A stretch of DNA of 64,000 nucleotides from Shouchella patagoniensis. GTDB taxonomy: Bacteria > Bacillota > Bacilli > Bacillales > Bacillaceae_D. Of this stretch, positions 48,656-58,251 are shown in pieces; positions within the stretch are counted from its first letter, which is position 1; each line of letters begins with the position of its first letter. Both the position numbers and the translations under genes were made by a program. The notes under the pieces were generated by a model, which saw only the letters and a list, made by a program, of their open reading frames with translations, was not told the DNA's origin and did no database searches. The stretch is taken from the NCBI RefSeq assembly GCF_002019705.1, contig NZ_KV917377.1, positions 2,416,565-2,480,564 of the forward strand. Reading direction: 5' to 3'.

Positions 48656-49909
48656 TTATAGGTTTGGATACATCGGGAACTTACTTGTTAGGTCTGAAAC
48701 ACGCTTGCGCACTGTTTCTAGTACTTCTTCATTATCAATATTTTTTAACGTTAAAGCAATCAAGCTACCAATCTCATCCATTGCTTCCCCGTCTAATCCC
48801 CGCGACGTTACTGCCGCTGTACCGATACGAATCCCACTTGTTACAAATGGTTTTTGTGGATCGTAAGGGATCGTATTTTTATTTGTTGTAATCCCAACTG
48901 AATCAAGAGCTTTCTCAGCAACTTTTCCAGTTAAGTCAAGCGAACGAAGGTCAAGCAAAATTAAATGGTTATCTGTTCCACCAGAAACGATGTTTACTCC
49001 TTCTGATTGAAGTTTCTCACCTAAACGTTTTGCATTGGAAACAATCGCCTTCGCATATACAGTAAAGTCTTCCGATAATACCTCACCAAACGATACAGCT
49101 TTAGCCGCAATGACATGCATCAGTGGGCCGCCTTGAATACCTGGGAAAATCGATTTGTCGAGCTTTTTCCCGTACTCTGCAGCTGTTTCTTCGTTGCATA
49201 AAATCATCCCACCACGTGGTCCGCGTAATGTTTTATGAGTCGTTGTTGTCACAAAATGAGCGTAAGGAACTGGGTTTTGATGAACACCAGCCGCAACCAA
49301 TCCAGCAATATGCGCCATATCAACCATCAGGAACGCACCGACTTCGTCAGCAATCTCACGGAACTTTTTAAAATCGATCGCACGAGGATATGCACTCGCT
49401 CCAGCTACAATTAGCTTTGGCTTATGTTCTTTGGCAATTTCACGAACAACATCATAATCAATAAGCTGGTCGTCTTCACGAACTCCGTATTCAACGAAGT
49501 TATATTGAACCCCACTAAAGTTAACAGGGCTACCGTGTGTCAAATGACCACCATGAGAGAGATTCATTCCAAGGACTGTATCACCCTGCTCCAGAATAGT
49601 GAAATATACACCCATATTCGCTTGTGCGCCTGAATGTGGTTGCACATTTACATAAGCCGCGCCAAAAATTTCTTTAGCTCGGTCTCTGGCAATGTCTTCG
49701 GCAATATCAACGTATTCACATCCACCATAGTAACGACGCCCTGGGTAACCTTCCGCATACTTATTCGTTAGTACTGACCCTTGCGCTTCCATCACTGCTT
49801 CACTCACAAAGTTCTCGGAAGCAATTAACTCAATTTTGTCTCTTTGACGCCCTAATTCAAGTTCTATCGCTTCAAACAATTTCGCATCTTGCTTCTTTAA
49901 ATGATCCAT
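48656..49909 (-). CDS. glyA: Serine hydroxymethyltransferase
   Basis: A 417-residue PLP enzyme converting serine and tetrahydrofolate to glycine and methylene-tetrahydrofolate. The PLP lysine is in [15 protein letters not shown] (about residue 229); [15 protein letters not shown] and [19 protein letters not shown] are typical. The second ATG was chosen because AGAGGGG is seven bases upstream; the first would be too close. Its position next to upp is conserved in Bacillus. Confidence 0.97.
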   Translation of the reverse strand: MDHLKKQDAKLFEAIELELGRQRDKIELIASENFVSEAVMEAQGSVLTNKYAEGYPGRRYYGGCEYVDIAEDIARDRAKEIFGAAYVNVQPHSGAQANMGVYFTILEQGDTVLGMNLSHGGHLTHGSPVNFSGVQYNFVEYGVREDDQLIDYDVVREIAKEHKPKLIVAGASAYPRAIDFKKFREIADEVGAFLMVDMAHIAGLVAAGVHQNPVPYAHFVTTTTHKTLRGPRGGMILCNEETAAEYGKKLDKSIFPGIQGGPLMHVIAAKAVSFGEVLSEDFTVYAKAIVSNAKRLGEKLQSEGVNIVSGGTDNHLILLDLRSLDLTGKVAEKALDSVGITTNKNTIPYDPQKPFVTSGIRIGTAAVTSRGLDGEAMDEIGSLIALTLKNIDNEEVLETVRKRVSDLTSKFPMYPNL

Positions 49910-50016
49910 TCCCATTCCCCTCTCGTTCGCTTTTAACTCTATTATTTTTTTATTTTAACCGATAGTAACAACTATTCCTAGCAATTTCCGTAAATTTTAA
50001 TTAAAAACGCTTTCAG

Positions 50017-50562
50017 TTATTCACTTATTTTGTACACTGCCCGCTCTCCACCTATACGTTTGGGTCTTGTTGAAGCAAACGTGACATGCGCTTGTCCAAG
50101 TTCCTTCTTTGATAACCGTATTGGAATAACGACTTCTTTTAAATGCATACCGATAAATGTATCCCCGATATCGATACCCAAATCACAAGAAATGCGTTCT
50201 ACTAAAACCGGATCGTTCATCTGCTTAAATGCATAGGCGGCCATAGCCCCACCTGCTTCGCGTACAGGAATAGCAGCCACTTCAGGTAAACCCTTCTCCT
50301 CTGCTAAGCATCGTTCAATTACAATTGCTCTGTTCAAATGCTCACAGCATTGAAATACAAGGTGGACGCCTGTATCTTTCTTGAATTGAGATAAGGCAGC
50401 ATACAACTCTTGTGCAATTTCAACTGAGCCTTGTTTTCCAATTTTCCCGCCGGTCACTTCACTTGTGGACGCCCCAACAATAAAGTGCTTATTCGTTAAT
50501 TCTGGTACTTGAGCGCGTAATTCATCAAGCAAGCTAGTAAGAGCCATTCGAAGTTCCATCAT
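50017..50562 (-). CDS. ywlG: YwlG-family protein (DUF436 / TIGR01440)
   Basis: A 181-residue protein of the YwlG family, function unknown. FIVGASTSEVTGGKIGK, VFQCCEHLNRAIVIE with paired cysteines and the C-terminal RLSKKELGQAHVTFASTRPKRIGGERA are family marks. The ATG overlaps the rpiB stop as ATGA, so translation is coupled. Confidence 0.9.
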   Translation of the reverse strand: MMELRMALTSLLDELRAQVPELTNKHFIVGASTSEVTGGKIGKQGSVEIAQELYAALSQFKKDTGVHLVFQCCEHLNRAIVIERCLAEEKGLPEVAAIPVREAGGAMAAYAFKQMNDPVLVERISCDLGIDIGDTFIGMHLKEVVIPIRLSKKELGQAHVTFASTRPKRIGGERAVYKISE

Positions 50563-51005
50563 GCTTCCTGGTCTTCATATGCAGAAATTTTGCCAATTCG
50601 ACCTGCGTGTCGGCCACCTTCAAATTCTTCGTCTAACCACGTACGCACAATTTCTATTGCTAAACCAGGTCCAATAACCCGTTCTCCCATTGCAAGTACA
50701 TTCGTATCATTATGCTGGCGAGTCGCTTTAGCACTAAAAACGTCGTGAACAAGCGCACACCTGACACCTTTCACTTTATTTGCTGCAATAGACATGCCAA
50801 TGCCTGTCCCACATATTAAAATACCTCGATCAAACTCACCCTTAGCTACTCTCTTGGCAAGAGGTAACGCATAATCTGGATAATCTACAGAGCTATCACA
50901 CTCACAGCCAAAATCTTCGTAAGACAACGTTAATTCTTTTAAGAGTCCAATGATTTCCGCTCTTAGATTTGTTCCACCATGGTCTGAAGCAATTGCGATC
51001 TTCAT
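50559..51005 (-). CDS. rpiB: Ribose-5-phosphate isomerase B / allose-6-phosphate isomerase family
   Basis: A 148-residue RpiB-type sugar-phosphate isomerase (YwlF in B. subtilis). ASDHGGTNLR at the start, the anion-binding ICGTGIGMSIAANKV with the catalytic Cys (about 66), and HDVFSAKATRQHNDTNVLAMG are intact. It interconverts ribose 5-phosphate and ribulose 5-phosphate. Confidence 0.92.
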   Translation of the reverse strand: MKIAIASDHGGTNLRAEIIGLLKELTLSYEDFGCECDSSVDYPDYALPLAKRVAKGEFDRGILICGTGIGMSIAANKVKGVRCALVHDVFSAKATRQHNDTNVLAMGERVIGPGLAIEIVRTWLDEEFEGGRHAGRIGKISAYEDQEA

Positions 51006-51029
51006 TTTTACACCCCTTTAGCATTTTCA

Positions 51030-51062
51030 CCTAAAAAAAAAGCGTTCATATTGAACACTTTA
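51030..51062 (-). terminator. Terminator of the chemoreceptor gene
   Basis: AGTGTTCA pairs with TGAACGCT (one G-U), followed by nine Ts on the minus strand at the end of the gene. Confidence 0.65.
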
Positions 51063-52388
51063 TCCGTTTGACTCTATTGTAAACTTTTCAATCGTTGTCT
51101 TCAATTGCTTGGCTTGATTTGCTAAATCCGCAGATAACTTTTCGACTTCTTCCAGCGCCTGCGATTGTTCTTCTGTCATTGCCGTTACTTCTTCAGCACC
51201 AGCAGACGTTTCTTCTGCAATTGCCGCTACCTCTTCCGTTTTTAACGAACTAGCTTCAATTGCTCGCTGCTGCTTGTCCGATAAATCTGAAATTAACTTT
51301 ATCATTTCCGAAACCGTCTGAATTGACTTCTCCATACTAGTAATCGCTTCAGTTGTTTCAGTACCTTTTTCCGTCTGGATTCGAGCAACACGAACCTGTT
51401 CTTCTATATCAGAGACAACGTTTTTTACTTCTTGTTGAATCGAACCAATTAAATCTGAAATTGAGGCGACCGCTTGAGTACTTTCATCAGCAAGTTTACG
51501 GACTTCACTCGCCACAACTGCAAAACCTCGCCCTTGCTCACCAGCTCTAGACGCTTCAATTGACGCATTAAGCGCAAGTAAGTTCGTTTGTTTTGCAATT
51601 GTCCCTACAAAAGCAGTTATTGTTTCAACTTCATGTGCTTGCTTCTCAAGACGATGAACAGATTGTAGTGAATGTTCTTGCTTATTCGCAAGATCTCGAA
51701 TACCATCAACAAGCGTTGACGTAATTGTTCGACTCGTCTCCAGGGATTGGACCATCTCTAAAGAGTGGTCACTTGATTGCTTTGCACTTTCTTTCATTCG
51801 GTTTGCCATTTCAGTTGTTTCTTCTAATGAAATCACGGTTTCTTGAATCGCCCTTGCTGACTCTTCAGCTCCAGTCGCGATTTCTCCCATTGTTACCCCA
51901 ATTTGCTCTGCTTGGCTTGATGAACGCATTGTTGCATCACTTAGACTTTGCACACGTAAATCTGTTTGGGCAAAATTTGTTTCGATATCTTGGACCATAT
52001 TTTTTATATTACGGAGCATATGATTATAAGCAAGACCCAATGACCGTAATTCATCATCTGAATTCGATAGCTTCACTTCTGTATCAACAATACCAGCAGC
52101 AACTTCAGCAGCTGCTCTCTCTAACTCACCCAAAGGTTTTGTAATAAAATGCGATAGAAAGTAACCTAAGACTGCACTCCATACAACCCCGAGGAGCAAT
52201 ACACCTAACATAATCCATTGCATATCGATGTCTAATGTGGAAGCAAGAAATTCCCCCCAAAAATACAAAATGATTGCACTGCACGCAAATGTAATTGCAG
52301 CGACACCACTCACTCCTAAAACCATTTTCTTACGAATACTGAACTTGAAGCTTTTTTGGACGTTACGATCTGCCTCCACACCATTCAC
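51060..52388 (-). CDS. Methyl-accepting chemotaxis protein without extracellular sensor domain
   Basis: A 442-residue chemoreceptor. Two membrane helices (about 21-45 and 55-78) are separated by only some ten residues, so there is no external ligand domain. A HAMP domain follows (about 80-130), then a long signalling coiled coil whose tip, with [27 protein letters not shown] (about 272), contacts CheA and CheW. It may sense membrane state, energy or a cytosolic signal; that is inference. It lies between rpiB and ywlE, genes adjacent in B. subtilis, so it is an insertion relative to that order. Confidence 0.9.
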   Translation of the reverse strand: MNGVEADRNVQKSFKFSIRKKMVLGVSGVAAITFACSAIILYFWGEFLASTLDIDMQWIMLGVLLLGVVWSAVLGYFLSHFITKPLGELERAAAEVAAGIVDTEVKLSNSDDELRSLGLAYNHMLRNIKNMVQDIETNFAQTDLRVQSLSDATMRSSSQAEQIGVTMGEIATGAEESARAIQETVISLEETTEMANRMKESAKQSSDHSLEMVQSLETSRTITSTLVDGIRDLANKQEHSLQSVHRLEKQAHEVETITAFVGTIAKQTNLLALNASIEASRAGEQGRGFAVVASEVRKLADESTQAVASISDLIGSIQQEVKNVVSDIEEQVRVARIQTEKGTETTEAITSMEKSIQTVSEMIKLISDLSDKQQRAIEASSLKTEEVAAIAEETSAGAEEVTAMTEEQSQALEEVEKLSADLANQAKQLKTTIEKFTIESNG

Positions 52389-52396
52389 CCTTTTCT

Positions 52397-52834
52397 TTAC
52401 GTTTCGTTTTGATTAATTAATCGAGTTAATGCTTCTTTTATTTCTTTTGCTGTTAACCTATACACATCATCTGAACCTCCGAAAGGATCAGCAACATCAC
52501 CAGTTCCCATTCCCGCTATTTCCTTAAGCGTCAATATGTCGGCTTTATTGTAACGACTTTGCAAATTAAACTTATGGCTATTCGACATAGCAATAACCAC
52601 ATCAGCCCATTCCATTAATTCATCTGACACTTGTTGCGAAGAATGATCTGTAGTCAGACCCTCTTGCTCAAGAACACGTGCTGACCCACTTGATAGTGGA
52701 GCACCATTTTCTGCAAAAACTCCCGCGGACCGTGCTTCAAACCTATCACCAGCTAAATGATTTAGAAATGCTTCCGCCAATGGCGAGCGGCATGTATTTC
52801 CCGTACAAATAAATAACACACGCTTTTTTCTCAT
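52397..52834 (-). CDS. ywlE: Protein-arginine phosphatase YwlE (LMW-PTP family)
   Basis: A 145-residue low-molecular-weight phosphatase. The P-loop is [16 protein letters not shown] (about 8-23), with the nucleophile Cys and a Thr at the position that selects phosphoarginine in B. subtilis YwlE; the general-acid Asp is in DVADPFGG. It counters the McsB kinase in stress control. It starts 63 bases from mntP and ends nine bases before the chemoreceptor gene. Confidence 0.92.
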   Translation of the reverse strand: MRKKRVLFICTGNTCRSPLAEAFLNHLAGDRFEARSAGVFAENGAPLSSGSARVLEQEGLTTDHSSQQVSDELMEWADVVIAMSNSHKFNLQSRYNKADILTLKEIAGMGTGDVADPFGGSDDVYRLTAKEIKEALTRLINQNET

Positions 52835-52897
52835 TAAAAATTCCTCCTAATCGATATATATTTGAACAGTTTACCATAATCGATTAAGCAAGATTGA

Positions 52898-53440
52898 TTA
52901 AATCGGAAGCATGATCTTTAAACCAAATCCTAGGAGAACAAGTCCCCCTAGTAATTCGCCATACGCACCAATATAGCTATGAAACTTAGAGCCGATAATG
53001 AGGCCGATCCAAGACATGATCATACTGATGACTCCAATGGCAGCAATTGTAAAAATGACCGAAGTACCAAGAATACCAAAAGACAATCCAGCCGAAAAGC
53101 TATCTAAACTTACCCCAATTGCAAATAAGAAAAGGCCCCAACCAACCGGTTTTAGTTTACCTTCCTCATGTTTTGAAAACGAAGCAAGGATCATTTGAAG
53201 TCCAATGATTAATAACAAACCTCCACCTATATATGTAGCAATTACATCAAATTGATTGGATAGCCACTTCCCTGTTACGATGCCTAAGAGTGGCATGAAT
53301 ACGTGAAACGCTCCTATCGTGACGCCAATCCGAAAAACCTGCTTACGGGATAATCCCATCATTCCCATTCCAAGCGTTACAGAAAAGGCATCCATCCCTA
53401 AAGCTGCCGCCATTATACATATCGTCACAAACTCATGCAT
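52898..53440 (-). CDS. mntP: Manganese efflux pump MntP
   Basis: A 180-residue protein with six membrane helices. The metal-binding aspartates are in ALGMDAFSVTLGMG and GVSLDSFSAGLSFG, repeated in the two halves. It exports manganese. I saw no yybP-ykoY manganese riboswitch in the upstream gap. In B. subtilis the gene is ywlD, next to ywlC, the same order as here. Confidence 0.9.
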   Translation of the reverse strand: MHEFVTICIMAAALGMDAFSVTLGMGMMGLSRKQVFRIGVTIGAFHVFMPLLGIVTGKWLSNQFDVIATYIGGGLLLIIGLQMILASFSKHEEGKLKPVGWGLFLFAIGVSLDSFSAGLSFGILGTSVIFTIAAIGVISMIMSWIGLIIGSKFHSYIGAYGELLGGLVLLGFGLKIMLPI

Positions 53441-53497
53441 TGTTTAACACCCTCCCAAAAAAACATGCTAATTGAATGTATGCACGTCCAAGGGAGT

Positions 53498-53614
53498 TTA
53501 GACAGGCTGATACCAGATTAAAGCGGAGCTCACGGTTAATTCACCACGAGCTTTTTTGTAACACGCTATTTTATGACGTTCATTCGTCTTTTCGAGAAAT
53601 TCGTAACGATTCAT
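53498..53614 (-). CDS. Possible 38-residue small protein upstream of mntP
   Basis: A frame starting MNRYEFLEKTNERHKIACYK and ending LTVSSALIWYQPV. The composition is protein-like: a charged amphipathic start, a basic middle and a hydrophobic-aromatic end. The ribosome site (GAAGAAG) is weak. A TTGTCA, 17-base spacer, TCTACA promoter-like pair lies about 40 bases upstream. I do not recognise a family. The rest of the 314-base gap between ywlC and mntP holds nothing else I can name. Confidence 0.35.
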   Translation of the reverse strand: MNRYEFLEKTNERHKIACYKKARGELTVSSALIWYQPV

Positions 53615-53690
53615 CTTCTTCGTTCGTGTATGTCTGGGAGTGAACGAGTGTAGATCACAGAATATCGCTATTGACAAGGAATCTAAAACG

Positions 53691-53728
53691 CCAAAAAAGG
53701 CCCTAAGGTAAATCTTAGAGCCTTTTTT
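53691..53728 (-). terminator. Terminator of ywlC
   Basis: AAGGCTCTAAG pairs with CTTAGGGCCTT, with T6 after it on the minus strand. Confidence 0.85.
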
Positions 53729-53754
53729 ACTGAAGTAAGTGCGTCGTGCTTGTT

Positions 53755-54783
53755 TTACACTCGTGCTCCCCCTGCCGCTTTTTCTAGTCGATTCATAATC
53801 GCTAGCCCGACTCCCGAAAGCGGCACTGTCTCTACATAAATAACTGTAACCTTGCGCTTGTCAAACTCCCGTAATGTCGCATAGAGTTCTTGCGCTACAC
53901 GCTCTAGACTTTCACTCTTAACAACCTCATCTGCACGATATGCAAAGCTTGTCCTTGTAGCAAAGACGCCTACTTTTTCTCCTTGTTTGCGTGCATCATC
54001 AGCTAGACGCTGTAAGTCCACAGGCTTGTCCACAAGTACGACCTTCGCTTGGGGCGAATAGTGCGTATACTTCATTCCCGGAGACCGAGGCGCCGCTTCA
54101 CTTTCTTGAAGCGCAGGATCAATCGAGATAGGGCCAATGACAGACTCTATGTCTTCCACAGTTACCCCACCCGGTCTATAGAGCATCGGCGGGTCATGAA
54201 CAACACTTAAAACAGTCGATTCAAGGCCAATTCCCGTAGCACCTCCATCAATAACACCGTCCACTCTTCCATCTAGATCAATCAACACATGGTCTGCACT
54301 AGTTGGCGACGGACGTCCTGACCTGTTTGCACTCGGTGCAGCTACCGGCACATCACACGCTTGTAAGAGCGCTTTTGCGATTGGATGAGAAGGCATTCTT
54401 ACACCAACGGTATCTAAACCAGCTGTTACATTCGGTGCAACTGACGGTTTCGCATTAAACACAAGCGTTAGTGCACCTGGCCAAAAAGCTTCAACTAGCT
54501 TTTTCGCTTTATCCGGAATCGTTCGGACAAGTTGATTCAGTTGTTCTTCATGACCAATGTGCACGATTAATGGATTATCGCTCGGACGCCCCTTTGCAGA
54601 AAAGATTGTTGCCACAGCTTCTTCTGAAAGGGCGTTTGCTCCTAGCCCATAAACCGTTTCAGTTGGAAAGACAATTAGTTTATTTTCCTTTATCCACAGC
54701 GCCGCTTCGCTAATGGAATTGGTTTGTTGTTGATCTTCAGTGCGATTATCCACAGTCCATACTTTTGTTTGTTTATAAATCAT
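53755..54783 (-). CDS. ywlC: L-threonylcarbamoyladenylate synthase (Sua5/YwlC)
   Basis: A 342-residue two-domain Sua5 protein. The catalytic YrdC domain (about 20-205) has FPTETVYGLGANA, KGRPSDNPLIVHI and AAPSANRSGRPSPTSA. The C-terminal Sua5 domain (about 225-342) starts APRSPGMKYTHYSPQA. It makes threonylcarbamoyl-AMP for the t6A37 modification of tRNAs. The ATG was chosen over an upstream start; GGGAGG lies before it. Two perfect DnaA boxes lie inside its first 95 bases. Confidence 0.95.
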   Translation of the reverse strand: MIYKQTKVWTVDNRTEDQQQTNSISEAALWIKENKLIVFPTETVYGLGANALSEEAVATIFSAKGRPSDNPLIVHIGHEEQLNQLVRTIPDKAKKLVEAFWPGALTLVFNAKPSVAPNVTAGLDTVGVRMPSHPIAKALLQACDVPVAAPSANRSGRPSPTSADHVLIDLDGRVDGVIDGGATGIGLESTVLSVVHDPPMLYRPGGVTVEDIESVIGPISIDPALQESEAAPRSPGMKYTHYSPQAKVVLVDKPVDLQRLADDARKQGEKVGVFATRTSFAYRADEVVKSESLERVAQELYATLREFDKRKVTVIYVETVPLSGVGLAIMNRLEKAAGGARV

Positions 54784-54855
54784 TTTTGTTCGCCTCCCTT
54801 TAAAAACCACTTCAACTTTTTATATTTTAACAAAACCCTACAGAGACAGTACTTT

Positions 54856-54881
54856 CTTTTGATTATCAGAGTAATCAAAAG
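54856..54881. other. Perfect 10-bp hairpin inside the DnaA-box cluster
   Basis: CTTTTGATTA / TAATCAAAAG around a six-base loop. It has no T-run on either side, so it is not an obvious terminator; it could be a protein-binding palindrome. Confidence 0.5.
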
Positions 54882-54895
54882 AAGCGATTATCGGC

Positions 54896-54933
54896 AAAAA
54901 ACAGGTTACCCACAACTGTGGATAACCTGTTTA
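54896..54933 (-). terminator. Terminator of the GNAT gene, with DnaA boxes in the stem
   Basis: AACAGGTTATCCAC pairs with GTGGGTAACCTGTT (one mismatch), followed by T6 on the minus strand. Each arm contains a DnaA box or near-box. Confidence 0.75.
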
Positions 54934-55009
54934 TAAGTTGGTGAATCACCGTTTTTTATTTAGTGTTCCCATCTATTCACATTTTTTATCCACAAATCCA
55001 CAACCTTTT

Positions 55010-55453
55010 TCAAATAGGCGAACAAGAATAAGCCCAGATTGTTGCTTGATCTGTTTCCGTCACTAATTGATAATGGTCCATCGTTTTAATTACTTCGGGT
55101 AAAAACGGCTCTTCAATGCGTTCGAAACCAAGCGGTTCAAATAAAGCTACTTTCCCATTACTTAACGCATAAACCGTATGAATCCCTTCTGTTTGCGCAA
55201 AAGCAATCGCTAGTTGGATAAATTCAATTGAGGCTGCTGGATGAGTCCGGTTACTATCAATGACCATCGTCCGTAAAAGCCCTAGCTCTCCCGCCTTATC
55301 AAGGCCAACTGTTCCTACAATTGCTCCATTTTCACTTTCCACTACAAGAAAGCGGCTATTTTGATCGACTTGAGTCGTTGAACCAACTCGTGCAAATAAA
55401 GCTTGAATGGCTAATAAATCAGTTTTCTCCATTTTTCTAACCGTGAGAGCCAT
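55010..55453 (-). CDS. ywlB: GNAT-family N-acetyltransferase, YwlB position
   Basis: A 147-residue acetyltransferase-fold protein. The acetyl-CoA-binding region is diverged: VGTVGLDKAGELGLLRTMVIDSNRTHPAA replaces the usual R-G-x-G-x-G/A loop, and GKVALFEPLGFERIEE near residue 105 is the common GNAT GFxR ending. The substrate is unknown. The start has AGGAGGGG. Gene order relative to ywlC and spoIIR matches B. subtilis. Confidence 0.75.
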   Translation of the reverse strand: MALTVRKMEKTDLLAIQALFARVGSTTQVDQNSRFLVVESENGAIVGTVGLDKAGELGLLRTMVIDSNRTHPAASIEFIQLAIAFAQTEGIHTVYALSNGKVALFEPLGFERIEEPFLPEVIKTMDHYQLVTETDQATIWAYSCSPI

Positions 55454-55507
55454 GGCCCCTCCTCCTTTTTCCTCTATCATATGAGGAGGCTTGTACCAAT
55501 ATGACTA

Positions 55508-56113
55508 TTACCCAAATAACCGATCCCATAAAGATTCAAACATTTCTACGATAAAAAATGATGTTTCCACTTCTTCTACTTCTTCAACGGGTTCTTGTTC
55601 TAACTCTTTTGCTTCAGCGTTATCCATATCTAGAAAACACAACGGCGGAAACAATACACACCACCAGTTTTCTCCTTGACCCTCACCTAAAGTAATTAAT
55701 ACCGCATTGTATAATCCTGCTGGGTAAACAATATTGCCGTATAATTTTGTAGGAAACGATACATCCGTATTAAATTCTACTTTATAACTTTGTGATAATC
55801 CTCTATTTTGCAGCTCTTTTGCCACAATAGCTTCTAGTTCTTTTATATTTGCTTTAATCGTTGATGCGGCTTCATTAAATGACTCGACGTCACCGACCCA
55901 CTCCGTAATCTCCGCATTTACTTGATCACGAATTTCACGTTTTAATGCTTGATCACCAATTGAATCACTATTTGCTAAAATCCGAAGGCGAATGGCATCT
56001 TCCGCACTTACCTCCTGATGAAATTGACCTTCTGCTTGAGCATTTTGCGCTTCCCAGCTCATTAGTCCTACGAATAAAGAGATTAATAGATAGATAATAG
56101 CTCTTGGTTTCAT
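55508..56113 (-). CDS. spoIIR: Stage II sporulation protein SpoIIR
   Basis: A 201-residue secreted signalling protein. A signal peptide (about 1-27, ending AQA) is followed by the SpoIIR core EVSAEDAIRLRILANSDSIGDQALKREIRDQV and NWWCVLFPPLCFLD with its paired cysteines. Made in the forespore, it triggers SpoIIGA to process pro-SigE in the mother cell. The ATG was chosen over an upstream GTG that overlaps the ribosome site. Confidence 0.95.
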   Translation of the reverse strand: MKPRAIIYLLISLFVGLMSWEAQNAQAEGQFHQEVSAEDAIRLRILANSDSIGDQALKREIRDQVNAEITEWVGDVESFNEAASTIKANIKELEAIVAKELQNRGLSQSYKVEFNTDVSFPTKLYGNIVYPAGLYNAVLITLGEGQGENWWCVLFPPLCFLDMDNAEAKELEQEPVEEVEEVETSFFIVEMFESLWDRLFG

Positions 56114-56186
56114 TATGAGCACCGCCCCTTCCTCACCTAGGATGGTCAGGGCAGGCTTTATTTAAACTAAAAAACATTCGACAAGA

Positions 56187-57035
56187 TTAACTGCGCAAAT
56201 CTCCATAAATAGCGAGCATGCGATCTTTCCCATTTATATCATAACAAATATCAACAGTCGCAAATGGAAACGCACGACTAAATAATGTTTTTATCTCAAT
56301 CCCTTGGCCAACACCGAATTCAAGCCCTATTAATGCGTTTTCTTTTACAAAACGGGGCATCGCTTCAGCCAATCGTCGGTAAATCACTAGACCGTCTTTC
56401 CCTGCAAACAATGCGCTATGCGGCTCATAGTCCCGCACCTGTGTTGCAAGAGTGTTTACATCTGTTTCAGGAATATATGGCGGATTTGAGACAATGACAT
56501 CAAATGTCTCACCAGAAACAGGTGCAAATAAATCTCCTTGTTTAAAAGAAACATCTGCTCCAAGCTTTAAAGCGTTCTGTTTCGCTACAGAAAGTGCATC
56601 TTCCGATAAATCAAGAGCAGTGACTTCGCAATCAGGCCGTTCAAGTTTTAAAGAAATCGCAATTGCTCCACTCCCCGTTCCAATATCAAGAATGGATAAA
56701 GGGGCTTGAGGCATCTTAGTTAATAAGAGCTCCACCAGCTCCTCTGTCTCCGGTCGTGGAATAAGGACGTCTTTATTTACTTGAAACGTTCTTCCGTAGA
56801 ACTCTTCTGTACCAATAATATGCTGTACTGGAACACCTGTAGCAAGCAACTGCACATCGCTACGGAATGCTATCCAGATAGGCTCCTCTAATACATCATG
56901 CATACTCGCAAGCAAGTTAGAGCGGTCTTTCCCTGTATGGTGCCGCAGTAACCACTCTCCCGCTGGCTCTTCTAGGTTTCTTTCCAGTAAAAAAGACGAA
57001 GCCCAACGAAGAGCTTCGTATATTTTCATTTCCAT
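56187..57035 (-). CDS. prmC: Release-factor glutamine methyltransferase
   Basis: A 282-residue SAM enzyme: an N-terminal helical domain (about 1-85), SAM-binding ILDIGTGSGAIAISL (about 118) and the catalytic SNPPYIPETD (about 188). It methylates the GGQ glutamine of release factors. Its start overlaps the prfA stop codon by one base, matching the functional link. Confidence 0.96.
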   Translation of the reverse strand: MEMKIYEALRWASSFLLERNLEEPAGEWLLRHHTGKDRSNLLASMHDVLEEPIWIAFRSDVQLLATGVPVQHIIGTEEFYGRTFQVNKDVLIPRPETEELVELLLTKMPQAPLSILDIGTGSGAIAISLKLERPDCEVTALDLSEDALSVAKQNALKLGADVSFKQGDLFAPVSGETFDVIVSNPPYIPETDVNTLATQVRDYEPHSALFAGKDGLVIYRRLAEAMPRFVKENALIGLEFGVGQGIEIKTLFSRAFPFATVDICYDINGKDRMLAIYGDLRS

Positions 57036-58105
57036 TATTCTTCTGCTCGTTTCATTGCCTCTGATTGTTCTTCCACAATAAGGGCATCAACAATTTCATC
57101 GAGCTGCCCTTGCAAAATTTGTTCAAGCTTTTGAATCGTTAAACCGATGCGATGATCTGTCACCCGGCTTTGCGGAAAGTTGTACGTGCGAATTCGCTCT
57201 GAACGATCCCCTGTTCCAATTGCACTCTTACGGGCATCTGCATACTCTGCTTGGGCTTCTTGCTGGACTTTATCAAATATCCGAGCACGCAACACTTTCA
57301 TTGCTTTTTCTTTGTTCTTAATTTGGGATTTTTCATCTTGGCATGAAACAACCGTATTCGTTGGCAAATGCGTTAAGCGAACAGCTGACATTGTTGTATT
57401 TACACTTTGCCCACCAGGACCACTCGAAGTAAACGTATCTACACGAATGTCTTTCTCATGAATGTCAATTTCTACTTCTTCTGCTTCTGGAAGTACAGCT
57501 ACCGTTGCAGTTGATGTATGAATACGACCCCCTGATTCCGTTTTCGGAACACGTTGAACACGATGCGCACCATTCTCATACTTTAACTTTGAATACGCAC
57601 CTGTCCCGTTTACCATGAAGATAATTTCTTTGTAGCCACCAATTTCATTGGCTTGCGCTTCAATCACTTCAGTCTTCCACCCTTGCATTTCCGAAAAACG
57701 ATGGTACATTTTATACAAGTCCGAAGCAAAAAGTTGCGCTTCATCGCCACCTGCTGCTCCACGGATCTCGACGATAACATTTTTATTGTCATTGGGATCT
57801 TTAGGCAATAATAATATTTTTAAACGAGCTTCCAACTCTTCTTTCTGATTAGACAATTCATCTAACTCTTCTTTTACCATTTGATACATGTCATCATCAA
57901 GCTTCTCATTAAGCATTGCTTTTGCTTCTGCGAGTTGCTCTGTTGTTTGCTTGTATCCTCTATATGCTTGAACGGTCTCTTCTATTTGAGACTGCTCTTT
58001 AGAGTACTCTCTTAATTTTGTTGCATCGCTAATCACATCTGGGTCACTTAGCTGTTCATTTAAATAATCATATCGATCTTCTACCGATTGTAATCGTTCT
58101 AACAC
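57035..58105 (-). CDS. prfA: Peptide chain release factor 1
   Basis: A 356-residue class I release factor. GPGGQSVN (about 230) is the peptidyl-hydrolysis GGQ motif, and the anticodon-like PxT region lies in the [18 protein letters not shown] neighbourhood. It reads UAA and UAG. It is followed directly by prmC, the enzyme that modifies it. Confidence 0.97.
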   Translation of the reverse strand: MLERLQSVEDRYDYLNEQLSDPDVISDATKLREYSKEQSQIEETVQAYRGYKQTTEQLAEAKAMLNEKLDDDMYQMVKEELDELSNQKEELEARLKILLLPKDPNDNKNVIVEIRGAAGGDEAQLFASDLYKMYHRFSEMQGWKTEVIEAQANEIGGYKEIIFMVNGTGAYSKLKYENGAHRVQRVPKTESGGRIHTSTATVAVLPEAEEVEIDIHEKDIRVDTFTSSGPGGQSVNTTMSAVRLTHLPTNTVVSCQDEKSQIKNKEKAMKVLRARIFDKVQQEAQAEYADARKSAIGTGDRSERIRTYNFPQSRVTDHRIGLTIQKLEQILQGQLDEIVDALIVEEQSEAMKRAEE

Positions 58106-58189
58106 GACGTCACCTCATTCTTATTGCGGTGTATACCTACTTCATTATAGTATATGCCGCTCATGCCGGTCAATGAAGCGTCAGATACG

Positions 58190-58214
58190 GTTTGCCAAGT
58201 CATTATGCGGGAAT
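58190..58214 (+). promoter_or_regulatory. SigB-like promoter of the CoA-disulfide reductase gene
   Basis: GTTTGC, 13-base spacer, GGGAAT, ending 37 bases before the start codon. Confidence 0.55.
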
Positions 58215-58251
58215 ACTGTAAGCAATAACGACAAAACAAGGCGGGATATAG

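Larger units (their letters stand above)
54690..54994. promoter_or_regulatory. DnaA-box cluster at the ywlC 5' end and ywlC-GNAT gap
   Basis: Four perfect DnaA boxes (TTATCCACA) lie within 305 bases: 54690-54698, 54746-54754 and 54986-54994 on plus, and 54917-54925 on minus. An 8-of-9 box (TTACCCACA) lies at 54906-54914 and weaker ones near 54972 and 54994. In B. subtilis, DnaA-box clusters outside oriC that titrate DnaA include one at ywlC, as I recall. The two middle boxes face each other inside the terminator stem described separately. Confidence 0.75.

Noticed and set aside
53441-53690. yybP-ykoY manganese riboswitch upstream of mntP
   Set aside because: None of the conserved segments of that riboswitch can be recognised here.
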